This document shows, piece by piece, positions 20,620 to 30,804 of a stretch of 64,000 nt of DNA; the first letter of the stretch is position 1; each line of letters starts with the position of its first letter. The DNA comes from Klebsiella electrica. Its GTDB lineage: Bacteria > Pseudomonadota > Gammaproteobacteria > Enterobacterales > Enterobacteriaceae. Made by a program: the position numbers and the translations under genes. The DNA lies in contig NZ_CP041247.1 of the NCBI RefSeq assembly GCF_006711645.1, positions 5,084,001 to 5,148,000 of the forward strand, read 5' to 3'. The notes beneath the pieces were generated by a model that was not told where the DNA came from, searched no databases, and saw only the letters and a program-made list of their open reading frames with translations.

Positions 20620-20640
20620 CCCCGGTGCGCGCCACCGGGG
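20620..20640. terminator. Shared hairpin between convergent gppA and rep
   Basis: The stem CCCCGGTG/CACCGGGG lies in the 59 bp between the converging stops. T-runs are weak on both sides (GATTTTA on the minus strand), so terminator strength is uncertain. Confidence 0.55.
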
Positions 20641-20653
20641 ATACGCACTCGAA

Positions 20654-22675
20654 CTATTTCCCTTTCGCTTTTGCCAGCATCGCCCGAATATTGGCGACAT
20701 TGGCCTGCCCTTTATGCATCCGCTCTTCCGGTGAGATAACTTTGCGTTCCTGCTCCCAGATCAGATCATCCTGCGGCAGTTCCAGCAGAAAACGGCTGGG
20801 CTCCGGGCGCACCAGCTCTCCGTACTGACGGCGCTCTTTACACAGCGTGAAGGTCAGCTCTTTCTGCGCGCGGGTAATTCCGACGTACGCCAGGCGGCGC
20901 TCTTCATCCACATTGTCTTCATCGAGGCTACTCTGGTGCGGCAGCAGCCCCTCTTCCATGCCCACCAGGTAGACGTAAGGAAACTCCAGCCCCTTCGAGG
21001 CATGCAGGGTCATCAACTGCACCTGATCCGACTCTTCATCGGACTCGCCGCGCTCCATCATATCGCGCAGGGTAAAACGGGTGACCACCTGGGTCAGGGT
21101 CATCGGCTCGTCTATGTCGCTGCCTTCCAACATCTCCGTCATCCAGCTGAACAGCTGATTGACGTTTTTCATGCGCATTTCTGCGGCCTTCGGGCTTGGG
21201 GAGGTCTCATACAGCCAGGATTCATAATCCACCCCACGAATCAGATCGCGTACTGCGGCGACCGGTTCGCGCTCCGCCAGGCGCTGAATTTCACCCAGCC
21301 ATTGTGTAAAGCCGGTAAGCGCATCATAGCCGCGACCGGTTAGCGTCTGGTTGAGACCCATATCAAAGCTGGCGGTGAACAAACTCTTGTTCCGGGTCAT
21401 CGCCCACTCGCCGAGTTTTTGCAAGGTAGCCGGGCCGATTTCGCGCTTTGGCGTATTGACGATACGCAGGAAAGCGCTGTCATCATCCGGGTTGGTCAGC
21501 ACGCGCAGATAGGCCAACAGGTCTTTAATCTCGGGCCGCGAGAAGAACGACGTGCCGCCAGAAATTTTGTACGGGATGCGGTTTTGCATCAGCATCTTTT
21601 CAAAGACCCGCGACTGATGGTTGCCGCGATAGAGAATGGCGTAATCTTTATATTGCGTCTTATTGATAAAGTGGTGGGCGATCAGTTCCCCGGTCACTCG
21701 TTCCGCTTCATGCTCTTCGTGGTTCGCTGAAAGCACTTTAAGTTCTACGCCATACCCTAACTCGGAAAACAGACGTTTTTCGAAGACGTGCGGGTTGTTG
21801 GCGATCAGAATGTTAGCGGCTTTCAGTATGCGCCCGGAAGAACGGTAGTTCTGTTCCAGCTTGATCACCTGCAGCGCCGGGAAATCCTGGCTCAGCAGCA
21901 CCAGATTCTGCGGCCGTGCCCCGCGCCAGGAGTAGATCGACTGGTCATCATCGCCGACGACGGTAAAGCGCGCGCGCTGCCCCACCAGCAGCTTCACCAT
22001 CTCATACTGACTGGTGTTGGTATCCTGGTATTCATCCACCAGCAGATAGCGAATCTTATTCTGCCAACGTTCACGTACCTCTGCGTTGCGCTGCAACAAC
22101 AGGGTCGGCAACAGGATAAGATCGTCAAAATCCAGCACGTTGCAGGCTTTCATATGGGCATCATAAAGCCCGTAGCAGTGGGCAAAGATCCGATCCCGTT
22201 CACCCTTTGCGCCCGCCGCGGCCTGCGCCGGGGTTTGCAGATCGTTTTTCCAGTTGGAGATCGTCGAAATCAGCTGCTGCAACACGACCTTATCGTCGTC
22301 GATCAGCCCTTCGGTCAGCTCTTTGAGCAGCGCAAGCTGGTCGGTATCATCGAACAGAGAAAAATTAGATTTCATCCCCAGCGCGGCGTATTCACGCTTA
22401 ATAATATCCAGTCCCAGGGTATGGAAGGTGGAAATCATCAGGCCCCGCGCCTCTTTACGCCCCAGCGTTTGCCCGACACGTTCTTTCATTTCACGTGCCG
22501 CTTTGTTGGTAAAGGTCACCGCCGCAATATGGCGCGCCTGATAGCCGCAGCCGCGGATCAGGTGCGCGATTTTATTGGTGATAACGCGGGTCTTACCGGA
22601 ACCGGCGCCCGCCAGCACCAGGCACGGTCCGGTTACAAATTCGACGGCTTGTTGTTGGCCAGGGTTTAAACGCAT
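20654..22675 (-). CDS. rep: Rep, ATP-dependent 3'-5' DNA helicase
   Basis: The protein has 673 residues from [13 protein letters not shown]; five more in-frame codons exist upstream. It is a UvrD/Rep superfamily 1 helicase, the accessory replicative motor that clears proteins from forks through contact with DnaB. Motif I is [11 protein letters not shown], motif [10 protein letters not shown], motif [15 protein letters not shown], and motif [13 protein letters not shown]. The C-terminal tail (basic, ending AKAKGK) matches the DnaB-contacting region. Confidence 0.98.
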   Translation of the reverse strand: MRLNPGQQQAVEFVTGPCLVLAGAGSGKTRVITNKIAHLIRGCGYQARHIAAVTFTNKAAREMKERVGQTLGRKEARGLMISTFHTLGLDIIKREYAALGMKSNFSLFDDTDQLALLKELTEGLIDDDKVVLQQLISTISNWKNDLQTPAQAAAGAKGERDRIFAHCYGLYDAHMKACNVLDFDDLILLPTLLLQRNAEVRERWQNKIRYLLVDEYQDTNTSQYEMVKLLVGQRARFTVVGDDDQSIYSWRGARPQNLVLLSQDFPALQVIKLEQNYRSSGRILKAANILIANNPHVFEKRLFSELGYGVELKVLSANHEEHEAERVTGELIAHHFINKTQYKDYAILYRGNHQSRVFEKMLMQNRIPYKISGGTSFFSRPEIKDLLAYLRVLTNPDDDSAFLRIVNTPKREIGPATLQKLGEWAMTRNKSLFTASFDMGLNQTLTGRGYDALTGFTQWLGEIQRLAEREPVAAVRDLIRGVDYESWLYETSPSPKAAEMRMKNVNQLFSWMTEMLEGSDIDEPMTLTQVVTRFTLRDMMERGESDEESDQVQLMTLHASKGLEFPYVYLVGMEEGLLPHQSSLDEDNVDEERRLAYVGITRAQKELTFTLCKERRQYGELVRPEPSRFLLELPQDDLIWEQERKVISPEERMHKGQANVANIRAMLAKAKGK

Positions 22676-22787
22676 GGGAGTTTTGCTCAATCTTCGAACG
22701 GGGTGGGGATTGTAGCAGAAAGCCGGGGGGAGATTTACCGGCTAATGGTAAAGTGTTGGCAACACCGATAATCCAGAGAGCAAAACA

Positions 22788-23069
22788 ATGACAAAGTCAG
22801 CCGCCGCCCTGCATATCCTGGTAAAAGAAGAAAAACTGGCCCAGGAGATCCTCGCCAAACTGGAGCGAGGTATCAGCTTCGATCATCTGGCGAAGCGTTA
22901 TTCACGCTGCCCCTCCGGGCGTAACGGCGGGGATTTAGGCGAGTTCAAACAGGGGACGATGGTCGGACCGTTTGATAACGCGGTCTTCACCTGCCCGCTG
23001 CTGAAACCCTACGGGCCGGTAAAAACGAAGTTCGGCTACCACATCATTAAGGTGCTGTATCGCCGCTAG
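22788..23069 (+). CDS. PpiC-like parvulin, first of a tandem pair
   Basis: The protein has 93 residues ([12 protein letters not shown] to [10 protein letters not shown]) and is a single parvulin domain with no signal peptide. Compared by eye with the next gene it is about 63% identical. It keeps the family core [18 protein letters not shown], and [10 protein letters not shown], including both conserved histidines and the cysteine. It likely isomerises prolyl bonds in the cytosol. The adjacent copy is nearer to E. coli PpiC, so this one looks like the diverged paralog. A start-proximal AGAG site is present at 22777-22781. Confidence 0.88.
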   Translation: MTKSAAALHILVKEEKLAQEILAKLERGISFDHLAKRYSRCPSGRNGGDLGEFKQGTMVGPFDNAVFTCPLLKPYGPVKTKFGYHIIKVLYRR

Positions 23070-23092
23070 CGCATGCTAATATTGCATCCTGA

Positions 23093-23401
<309 letters not shown>

Positions 23402-23404
23402 AAA

Positions 23405-23429
23405 GGTTCATCGCGCTTAAGCGTGAACC
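23405..23429 (+). terminator. Hairpin after ppiC
   Basis: The stem GGTTCA-CGC pairs with GCG-TGAACC around GCTTAA, 3 bp after the ppiC stop. No clear T-run follows, so this may be a weak terminator or 3' protective stem. Confidence 0.5.
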
Positions 23430-23437
23430 AATAAAAA

Positions 23438-23519
23438 GCCGGGTGGCGGCTACGCCTTACCCGGCCTACATCTTGCAGTTTTGTATTTTGTAGGTCGGGT
23501 AAGCGGAGCGCCACCCGAC
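23438..23519. repeat. REP pair (BIME) between ppiC and ilvC
   Basis: Two oppositely oriented REP units lie here: GCCGGGTGGCGGCTACGCC followed by TTACCCGGCCTAC, then GTAGGTCGGGTAAGC and GCGCCACCCGAC. This is the usual enteric repetitive extragenic palindrome between convergent genes, a likely site for gyrase/IHF binding or 3' mRNA protection. Confidence 0.85.
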
Positions 23520-23526
23520 AATCGGG

Positions 23527-25002
23527 TTAACCCGCTACGGCAATACGTTTCATATCGGTCATATAACCGCGCAGTTTCTTACCAACCTGCTCGATAGCGT
23601 GGCTGCGAACGGCTTCGTTCACGTCACGCAGCTGAGCGTTGTCTACCGCGCCTTCGGCAATCGCTGTACCCAGGTCGCCGGTCTGCAGCGTGGTCATGAA
23701 CTCTTTCAGCAGCGGTACGCAAGCGTAAGAGAACAGGTAGTTACCGTATTCTGCGGTATCGGAGATAACCACGTTCATTTCGTACAGACGCTTACGCGCG
23801 ATGGTGTTCGCGATCAGCGGCAGTTCGTGCAGTGATTCGTAGTAAGCGGACTCTTCGATGATGCCGGAATCCACCATGGTTTCAAACGCCAGCTCAACGC
23901 CCGCTTTCACCATCGCGATCATCAGAACGCCTTTATCGAAGTACTCCTGCTCGCCGATTTTACCTTCAAACTGCGGAGCGGTTTCGAACGCGGTTTTACC
24001 GGTTTCTTCACGCCAGGTCAGCAGTTTCTTATCGTCGTTGGCCCAGTCAGCCATCATACCGGAGGAGAATTCACCGGAGATGATGTCGTCCATATGTTTC
24101 TGGAACAGCGGCGCCATGATCTCTTTCAGCTGTTCGGACAGCGCGTAAGCACGCAGTTTCGCCGGGTTGGACAGACGGTCCATCATCAGGGTGATACCGC
24201 CCTGTTTCAGCGCTTCGGTAATGGTTTCCCAGCCGAACTGAATCAGTTTTTCGGCGTAAGCCGGATCGGTACCTTCAGCCACCAGCTTGTCAAAGCACAG
24301 CAGAGAACCAGCCTGCAGCATACCGCACAGGATAGTCTGCTCGCCCATCAGGTCAGATTTCACTTCCGCAACAAAAGAGGACTCCAGAACACCCGCACGG
24401 TGACCGCCGGTTGCCGCGGCCCAGGCTTTAGCAATCGCCATGCCTTCGCCTTTCGGATCGTTTTCCGGGTGAACCGCGATCAGCGTCGGTACGCCGAAAC
24501 CACGTTTGTACTCTTCACGGACTTCGGTACCCGGGCACTTCGGCGCCACCATCACCACGGTGATGTCTTTACGAATCTGCTCGCCTACTTCGACGATGTT
24601 GAAGCCGTGGGAATAGCCCAGCGCCGCGCCGTCTTTCATCAGCGGCTGAACGGAACGCACAACGTCGGAGTGCTGTTTGTCCGGCGTCAGGTTAACCACC
24701 AGGTCAGCCTGCGGGATCAGCTCTTCATAGGTCCCGACTTTGAAGCCGTTTTCGGTCGCTTTACGCCAGGATGCGCGCTTTTCAGCAATCGCTTCTTTAC
24801 GCAGCGCATAGGAGATATCCAGGCCGGAATCACGCATGTTCAGACCCTGGTTCAGGCCCTGCGCGCCACAGCCGACAATGACCACTTTTTTACCCTGAAG
24901 GTAGCTCGCGCCATCGGCGAATTCATCGCGGCCCATAAAGCGACATTTACCCAGCTGCGCCAACTGCTGGCGCAGATTCAGTGTATTAAAGTAGTTAGCC
25001 AT
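23527..25002 (-). CDS. ilvC: IlvC, ketol-acid reductoisomerase (class II)
   Basis: The protein has 491 residues, the long class II form with a duplicated C-terminal domain. It converts acetolactate and acetohydroxybutyrate to dihydroxy acids with NADPH and Mg2+. The NADPH loop is [17 protein letters not shown] near residues 34-50. Acidic Mg ligands lie in the [12 protein letters not shown] segment near residue 215. It is activated by IlvY from the divergent gene upstream. Confidence 0.98.
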   Translation of the reverse strand: MANYFNTLNLRQQLAQLGKCRFMGRDEFADGASYLQGKKVVIVGCGAQGLNQGLNMRDSGLDISYALRKEAIAEKRASWRKATENGFKVGTYEELIPQADLVVNLTPDKQHSDVVRSVQPLMKDGAALGYSHGFNIVEVGEQIRKDITVVMVAPKCPGTEVREEYKRGFGVPTLIAVHPENDPKGEGMAIAKAWAAATGGHRAGVLESSFVAEVKSDLMGEQTILCGMLQAGSLLCFDKLVAEGTDPAYAEKLIQFGWETITEALKQGGITLMMDRLSNPAKLRAYALSEQLKEIMAPLFQKHMDDIISGEFSSGMMADWANDDKKLLTWREETGKTAFETAPQFEGKIGEQEYFDKGVLMIAMVKAGVELAFETMVDSGIIEESAYYESLHELPLIANTIARKRLYEMNVVISDTAEYGNYLFSYACVPLLKEFMTTLQTGDLGTAIAEGAVDNAQLRDVNEAVRSHAIEQVGKKLRGYMTDMKRIAVAG

Positions 25003-25112
25003 GGTGATACCTCGTGATGTTGTACTGTCTTATTGTTCGGTTCGCTTTTGCGAGAATGAACTTACTATATGACAGGAAATTTATTGCGGAAATTGATATA
25101 TTCACAACGTCA

Positions 25113-25131
25113 TGTTGCAATTTATGCAACA
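25113..25131. promoter_or_regulatory. IlvY operator in the ilvC-ilvY divergent region
   Basis: A perfect dyad TGTTGCA-N5-TGCAACA lies 21 bp before the ilvY start. It has the LysR-type T-N11-A form and a position suiting autoregulation of ilvY and inducer-dependent activation of ilvC. Confidence 0.75.
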
Positions 25132-25152
25132 TAAAATCGTGGAGTACGGCCT

Positions 25153-26043
25153 GTGGATTTACGCGATCTGAAAACCTTCCTGCATCTGGCTGAAAGCCGC
25201 CATTTTGGCCGCAGCGCGCGGGCGATGCACGTCAGCCCTTCCACCCTTTCACGCCAGATCCAACGCCTGGAAGAAGATCTCGGGCAGCCGCTGTTTGTTC
25301 GCGATAATCGCACCGTCACCCTGACCGAGGCTGGCGAAGAGCTACGCCTGTTCGCGCAGCAGACGCTGCTACAGTACCAGCAGCTTCGTCATGCCATCGA
25401 TCAGCAAGGTCCTTCGCTTTCCGGCGAGCTGCATATCTTCTGCTCGGTGACGGCAGCCTACAGCCACCTGCCGCCAATTCTCGATCGCTTCCGCGCTGCC
25501 CACCCTTCGGTGGAGATCAAGCTTTCCACCGGCGATGCCGCCGATGCGATGGAGAAGGTCGTCACCGGCGAGGCCGATCTGGCGATTGCCGGCAAGCCGG
25601 AAACGCTACCGGGCTCCGTGGCGTTTTCGATGCTGGAAAACCTGGCGGTGGTGCTGATCGCCCCGGCATTAGCCTGTCCGGTGCGCACCCAGGTGAGCCA
25701 GGAGAAGCCCGACTGGTCAACCGTACCGTTTATCATGGCCGATCAAGGGCCGGTGCGTCGCCGTATCGAACTGTGGTTTCGCCGCCATAAAATCAGCAAT
25801 CCCTCGATTTACGCCACCGTCGGCGGCCATGAAGCGATGGTGTCGATGGTCGCGCTCGGCTGCGGCGTGGCCTTAATTCCGGAAGTGGTACTGGAGAACA
25901 GTCCGGAACCGGTACGCAATCGCGTAATGATTCTGGAGCGCAGCGATGAGAAAACGCCGTTTGAGCTGGGCGTGTGCGCACAAAAAAAGCGGCTGTATGA
26001 GCCGCTTATTGATGCTTTCTGGTCTATTTTGCCGAACCACTGA
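25153..26043 (+). CDS. ilvY: IlvY, LysR-type activator of ilvC
   Basis: The protein has 296 residues (E. coli 297) with a GTG start (MDLRDLKTFLHLAESRHF). It has an N-terminal winged helix (residues 1-60) with HVSPSTLSRQIQRLEEDLG, then a two-lobed effector domain for acetolactate/acetohydroxybutyrate. It is divergent from ilvC with the operator between them. It ends in a REP-bearing gap before ilvA. Confidence 0.96.
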   Translation: MDLRDLKTFLHLAESRHFGRSARAMHVSPSTLSRQIQRLEEDLGQPLFVRDNRTVTLTEAGEELRLFAQQTLLQYQQLRHAIDQQGPSLSGELHIFCSVTAAYSHLPPILDRFRAAHPSVEIKLSTGDAADAMEKVVTGEADLAIAGKPETLPGSVAFSMLENLAVVLIAPALACPVRTQVSQEKPDWSTVPFIMADQGPVRRRIELWFRRHKISNPSIYATVGGHEAMVSMVALGCGVALIPEVVLENSPEPVRNRVMILERSDEKTPFELGVCAQKKRLYEPLIDAFWSILPNH

Positions 26044-26050
26044 TATTTTT

Positions 26051-26123
26051 GCCGGGTGGCGGCGCAAACGCCTTACCCGGCCTGTGATCTGATGGCAGGT
26101 CGGGTAAGTGCAGCGCCATCAGG
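26051..26123. repeat. REP element between ilvY and ilvA
   Basis: The unit GCCGGGTGGCGGCGCAAACGC with partner TTACCCGGCC is followed by an inverted degenerate partner CAGGTCGGGTAAGTGCAGCG. It occupies almost all of the 82 bp between the convergent ilvY and ilvA stops. Confidence 0.8.
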
Positions 26124-26125
26124 CG

Positions 26126-27670
26126 TTAACCCGCGAGAAAGAACCTGAACGCCGGGTTGTTGGTTTCATCGTGGCAGTCGTAACCCAGCTCATGGAGTCG
26201 GGTTTCGAAATCCGGCTCATGATCGCCAAGTTCGAACGCCGCCAGCACGCGACCATAATCGGTTCCGTGGCTACGGTAGTGGAACAGCGAGATGTTCCAG
26301 TGGGTGCCTAACGTATGCAGGAACTTGAGCAGCGCTCCCGGCGATTCGGGAAATTCGAAGCTGAACAGGCGCTCCTGCAGCGGTTTTGACGGCCGCCCGC
26401 CGACCATATAGCGCACATGAAGTTTCGCCATTTCGTCATCGGAAAGATCGACAACGCTATAGCCGCCTTCGTGCAGCAGGCTCAGAATCTCTTTACGTTC
26501 TTCCACACCGCGGCTCAGACGAACCCCGACAAAAATACAGGCATCTTTGGCATCAGCAAAACGGTAGTTGAACTCGGTCACTGAACGGCCGCCCAGCAGC
26601 TGACAGAACTTCAGGAAGCTGCCTTTCTCCTCCGGAATGGTCACCGCCAGCAGCGCTTCACGTTGCTCTCCCAGCTCGCAGCGTTCGGAAACGTAGCGCA
26701 GACCGTGGAAATTGACGTTAGCACCGGACAGGATATGCGCCAGACGTTCGCCACGGATGTTATGCTGCGCGATATACTTTTTCATTCCTGCCAGCGCCAG
26801 CGCGCCAGACGGTTCAGCCACGGCGCGAACATCTTCGAACAGGTCTTTCATCGCCGCGCAAATCGCATCGCTGTCGACGGTGATAATATCGTCAAGATAC
26901 TCCTTGCAGAGGCGGAAGGTCTCGTCACCGATACGTTTCACCGCCACGCCTTCGGCAAACAGCCCGACACGGGGCAGATCGACCGGGTGCCCGGCGTCCA
27001 GCGCCGCTTTCAGACAGGCGGAGTCCTCCGCTTCCACCGCAATCACTTTGATCTGCGGCATCAGCTGCTTGATCAGCACCGCTACACCTGCGGCGAGCCC
27101 ACCGCCACCCACCGGGACAAACACGCGATCCAGGTGCGCATCCTGCTGTAGCAGCTCCAGCGCCAGGGTGCCTTGCCCGGCAATCACCATCGGGTGATCA
27201 AACGGCGGGACCCAGGTGAAGTTCTGCTGTTGCGCCAGCTCGATGGCTTTCGCTTTCGCTTCATCGAAATTAGCGCCGTGCAGCAGTACCTCGCCGCCAA
27301 AGTTACGCACGGCATCCACTTTGATATCCGCCGTGGCAACCGGCATCACGATCAGCGCCTTCACGCCAAGACGCGATGCCGAGAACGCCACTCCCTGGGC
27401 GTGGTTGCCCGCAGAAGCGGTAATCACCCCCTGCGCTTTTTGCTCTTCTGTCAGGCCTGCCATCATTGCGTAGGCCCCGCGCAGCTTGAAGCTATGAACC
27501 GGCTGGCGATCTTCGCGCTTCACCAGAATCACGTTATCAAGACGCGACGAGATTTTTTCCATTTTTTGCAACGGCGTAATCTGCGCCGCTTCATAGACCG
27601 GCGCGCGTAGCACCGCCCTGAGATATTCCGCCCCTTCGGGGGCGGCAGACAGGGGTTGCGATTCAGCCAT
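26126..27670 (-). CDS. ilvA: IlvA, biosynthetic threonine deaminase
   Basis: The protein has 514 residues from the second ATG (MAESQPLSAAPEG); an ATG one codon earlier overlaps the ilvD stop and is equally possible. A fold-type II PLP enzyme converts threonine to 2-oxobutanoate, the entry to isoleucine. The PLP lysine is in HSFKLRGAYAM (about residue 62), and the glycine loop is VGGGGLAAG. The C-terminal third holds two ACT-like domains for isoleucine inhibition and valine activation (SFEFPESPGALLKFL). It is the last gene of the ilv operon. Confidence 0.98.
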   Translation of the reverse strand: MAESQPLSAAPEGAEYLRAVLRAPVYEAAQITPLQKMEKISSRLDNVILVKREDRQPVHSFKLRGAYAMMAGLTEEQKAQGVITASAGNHAQGVAFSASRLGVKALIVMPVATADIKVDAVRNFGGEVLLHGANFDEAKAKAIELAQQQNFTWVPPFDHPMVIAGQGTLALELLQQDAHLDRVFVPVGGGGLAAGVAVLIKQLMPQIKVIAVEAEDSACLKAALDAGHPVDLPRVGLFAEGVAVKRIGDETFRLCKEYLDDIITVDSDAICAAMKDLFEDVRAVAEPSGALALAGMKKYIAQHNIRGERLAHILSGANVNFHGLRYVSERCELGEQREALLAVTIPEEKGSFLKFCQLLGGRSVTEFNYRFADAKDACIFVGVRLSRGVEERKEILSLLHEGGYSVVDLSDDEMAKLHVRYMVGGRPSKPLQERLFSFEFPESPGALLKFLHTLGTHWNISLFHYRSHGTDYGRVLAAFELGDHEPDFETRLHELGYDCHDETNNPAFRFFLAG

Positions 27671-27672
27671 CA

Positions 27673-29523
27673 TTAACCCCCCAGTTTCGATTTATCGCGC
27701 ACCGCGCCTTTATCGGCGCTGGTTGCCAGGCTGGCATACGCACGGAGTGCAAAGGAAACCTGACGTTCACGCGCTTTCGGCGTCCAGGCGCGATCGCCGC
27801 GGGCCTCTTGTGCTTCGCGACGCGCGGCGATTTCGGCATCGCTCAGCTGCAGATGAATACCCCGGTTCGGAATATCAATGGCAATCATATCGCCGTCTTC
27901 AATGATCGCAATATTGCCGCCGCTGGCCGCTTCCGGTGAGACGTGACCAATCGACAGGCCCGAGGTGCCGCCGGAGAAACGGCCGTCTGTTATCAGCGCA
28001 CAGGCTTTACCCAGGCCCATCGACTTCAGGAAGCTGGTCGGATAAAGCATTTCCTGCATCCCCGGCCCGCCTTTCGGCCCCTCATAGCGAATCACCACCA
28101 CGTCGCCTGCAACGATTTTACCGCCGAGGATAGCCTCAACCGCATCGTCCTGGCTTTCGTAAACTTTCGCCGGGCCGGTGAATTTCAGAATACTGTCATC
28201 CACCCCTGCGGTTTTAACGATACAACCGTTTTCCGCAAAGTTGCCGTACAGAACCGCCAGGCCGCCGTCTTTGCTGTAAGCATGCTCCAGCGAACGGATA
28301 CACCCTTCGGCACGATCGTCATCCAGCGTATCCCAGCGGCAGTCTTGCGAGAAAGCCTGGGTCGTCCGGATACCCGCCGGGCCAGCGCGGAACATTTTTT
28401 TCACCGCGTCATCTTTGGTCAGCATGACATCATATTGCTCAAGCGTTTGCGGCAGCGTCAGGCCGAGAATGTTTTTCACATCGCGGTTCAGCAGCCCGGC
28501 GCGATCGAGCTCGCCAAGAATCCCCAGCACGCCGCCCGCACGGTGCACATCTTCCATATGGTACTTCTGCGTGCTCGGCGCCACCTTACACAGCTGCGGA
28601 ACCTTGCGGGACAGCTTATCGATATCACTCATAGTGAAGTCGATTTCCGCTTCCTGCGCAGCGGCTAACAGGTGCAGAACGGTATTCGTCGAACCGCCCA
28701 TGGCGATATCCAGGGTCATGGCGTTTTCAAACGCCGCTTTGCTGGCGATGTTGCGCGGCAACGCTGACGCATCATCCTGCTCGTAATAGCGTTTAGTCAG
28801 CTCAACGATGCGTTTCCCTGCGTTAAGGAACAGCTCCTTACGGTCGGCGTGAGTCGCCAGCAGAGAGCCGTTACCCGGCTGGGACAGACCCAGCGCTTCG
28901 GTCAGGCAGTTCATTGAGTTAGCGGTAAACATCCCCGAACAGGAACCGCAGGTCGGACAGGCGGAACGCTCGACCCGATCGCTCTGTTCGTCGGAGACTT
29001 TTGGATCCGCCCCCTGAATCATCGCATCGACGAGGTCGAGTTTGATGATTTTGTCAGAAAGCTTGGTTTTCCCGGCTTCCATTGGGCCACCGGAAACAAA
29101 AATCACCGGAATATTCAGGCGTAAGGACGCCATCAGCATCCCCGGGGTGATTTTGTCGCAGTTGGAAATGCAGACCATGGCATCGGCGCAGTGCGCGTTA
29201 ACCATGTACTCAACCGAGTCGGCGATCAGTTCACGGGATGGCAGTGAATAAAGCATACCCCCATGCCCCATAGCGATCCCATCATCCACCGCGATGGTGT
29301 TGAATTCTTTGGCAACGCCGCCTGAGGCTTCAATCTGCTCAGCAACCAGCTTACCCAGATCGCGCAGATGTACGTGACCCGGCACGAACTGGGTGAAGGA
29401 GTTAACAACGGCGATAATCGGCTTACCGAAATCGGCATCGGTCATCCCGGTTGCGCGCCACAGCGCGCGGGCACCCGCCATATTACGGCCATGAGTGGTG
29501 GTGGCGGAACGGTACTTAGGCAT
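27673..29523 (-). CDS. ilvD: IlvD, dihydroxy-acid dehydratase
   Basis: The protein has 616 residues, full length. A [4Fe-4S] enzyme dehydrates dihydroxy acids to the 2-oxo acids of valine and isoleucine. Cluster cysteines are seen in [11 protein letters not shown] (about residue 122) and [18 protein letters not shown] (about 192-209). The stop TAA overlaps the ATG of ilvA, so translation is coupled. It lies 77 bp after ilvE. Confidence 0.98.
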   Translation of the reverse strand: MPKYRSATTTHGRNMAGARALWRATGMTDADFGKPIIAVVNSFTQFVPGHVHLRDLGKLVAEQIEASGGVAKEFNTIAVDDGIAMGHGGMLYSLPSRELIADSVEYMVNAHCADAMVCISNCDKITPGMLMASLRLNIPVIFVSGGPMEAGKTKLSDKIIKLDLVDAMIQGADPKVSDEQSDRVERSACPTCGSCSGMFTANSMNCLTEALGLSQPGNGSLLATHADRKELFLNAGKRIVELTKRYYEQDDASALPRNIASKAAFENAMTLDIAMGGSTNTVLHLLAAAQEAEIDFTMSDIDKLSRKVPQLCKVAPSTQKYHMEDVHRAGGVLGILGELDRAGLLNRDVKNILGLTLPQTLEQYDVMLTKDDAVKKMFRAGPAGIRTTQAFSQDCRWDTLDDDRAEGCIRSLEHAYSKDGGLAVLYGNFAENGCIVKTAGVDDSILKFTGPAKVYESQDDAVEAILGGKIVAGDVVVIRYEGPKGGPGMQEMLYPTSFLKSMGLGKACALITDGRFSGGTSGLSIGHVSPEAASGGNIAIIEDGDMIAIDIPNRGIHLQLSDAEIAARREAQEARGDRAWTPKARERQVSFALRAYASLATSADKGAVRDKSKLGG

Positions 29524-29600
29524 GCTTTAGTTACTCCCAGTCTCTGTGACATGGGGCGCTGCGTGCCGCCCCATTTTTTTATGCTTATGCTTGAATATAT

Positions 29601-30530
29601 TTACGGGTTAACCTGATCCAACCAGCCCCATTTATCTTCGGTTTCACCGGTGAAGAGGCCAAAGAAAGCTTGCTGAATACGTTTGGTGACCGGGCCGCAG
29701 CGACCTTCGCCAACCTGAATACCGTCAACGCTGCGCACCGGGGTGATTTCCGCAGCAGTACCAGACATAAAGACTTCATCCGCCAGATACAGAGATTCGC
29801 GGGACAGCACCTGCTCGCGGACTTCAATATCCAGATCTTTTGCCAGTTTAATGATCGCGTCGCGGGTAATGCCCGGCAGCGCAGAAGAGGTAAATGGCGG
29901 AGTGAACAACACGCCATCTTTCACTTCAAACAGGTTCTCACCCGCGCCCTCGGAGATATAGCCGTTGACGTCCAGCGCGATCCCTTCCTGATAACCATGG
30001 CGGCGCGCTTCGCTGCCAACCAGCAGGGAAGAGAGGTAGTTACCACCGGCTTTTGCGGCGGTCGGGATGGTGTTGGGCGCGGCACGGTTCCAGGAAGAAA
30101 CCATCGCATCGATCCCCTGATCCAGCGCTTCAGCGCCAAGATAAGCTCCCCACGGGAACGCCGCGATGATCACGTCAGTACTGTATCCCGCAGGCGGGTT
30201 AACGCCCATGCCGACGTCGCCAACAAAGATCAGTGGACGAATATAAGCGCTGGTCAGGTTATTTTTGCGGATAACTTCGCGGCAGGCTTCCATCAGCTCA
30301 TCAATGCTTTGAGAGACCGGAAAACGATAGATTTTGGCTGAGTCATGCAGACGCTGCATATGTTCGCGATGACGGAACACCACGGGTCCTTTATGCGAGT
30401 CGTAGCAACGGATGCCTTCAAACACGGAAGTGCCGTAGTGAAGCGCGTGAGACATCACGTGAACCTTCGCCTCTCCCCACGGAACCATCTCACCGTTGAA
30501 CCAAATGTAATCAGCTTTTTTCGTCGTCAT
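29601..30530 (-). CDS. ilvE: IlvE, branched-chain amino-acid aminotransferase
   Basis: The protein has 309 residues, full length, a fold-type IV PLP aminotransferase. It makes valine, leucine and isoleucine from their 2-oxo acids with glutamate. The PLP lysine is in AKAGGNYLSS near residue 160, and the family signature SEGAGENLFEVKDGVLFTPP is near 194. It starts 16 bp after ilvM. Confidence 0.98.
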   Translation of the reverse strand: MTTKKADYIWFNGEMVPWGEAKVHVMSHALHYGTSVFEGIRCYDSHKGPVVFRHREHMQRLHDSAKIYRFPVSQSIDELMEACREVIRKNNLTSAYIRPLIFVGDVGMGVNPPAGYSTDVIIAAFPWGAYLGAEALDQGIDAMVSSWNRAAPNTIPTAAKAGGNYLSSLLVGSEARRHGYQEGIALDVNGYISEGAGENLFEVKDGVLFTPPFTSSALPGITRDAIIKLAKDLDIEVREQVLSRESLYLADEVFMSGTAAEITPVRSVDGIQVGEGRCGPVTKRIQQAFFGLFTGETEDKWGWLDQVNP

Positions 30531-30546
30531 TTTTCTTCCCTTGCGC

Positions 30547-30804
30547 TTATGCGCGGATTTGTTGTGATGTTGGTTGCTGGATCTCGACGCAGGCGACGTC
30601 GACCAGCTTACTTAATTGACTAAACAGTAATTCGACGGGCCGCTGACTGGCAACGGTCAATTCAATATTTATGTTGCCGGCATCTGCCGTGGTTTCCATA
30701 TTCATCGAACAAACCTGAAAGCCGCGGTGGCGTACCACGCGCAGCACGCGTTCTAAGGTTTCCGGGTTGAAGCGAGCCTGTAAAGCGACCTGATGTTGCA
30801 TCAT
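30547..30804 (-). CDS. ilvM: IlvM, small subunit of acetolactate synthase II
   Basis: The protein has 85 residues (E. coli 87), a single ACT-type domain ([20 protein letters not shown]). It is the regulatory partner that IlvG needs for full activity; the resulting isozyme II is resistant to valine. The ATG overlaps the ilvG stop by 4 bp. The C-terminus is two residues shorter than in E. coli. Confidence 0.95.
   Translation of the reverse strand: MMQHQVALQARFNPETLERVLRVVRHRGFQVCSMNMETTADAGNINIELTVASQRPVELLFSQLSKLVDVACVEIQQPTSQQIRA

Noticed and set aside
21788-22669. Long open frame opposite rep
   Set aside because: Antisense shadow of a conserved helicase; no independent support.
24094-25017. 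Long open frame opposite ilvC
   Set aside because: Antisense shadow of ketol-acid reductoisomerase; no independent support.
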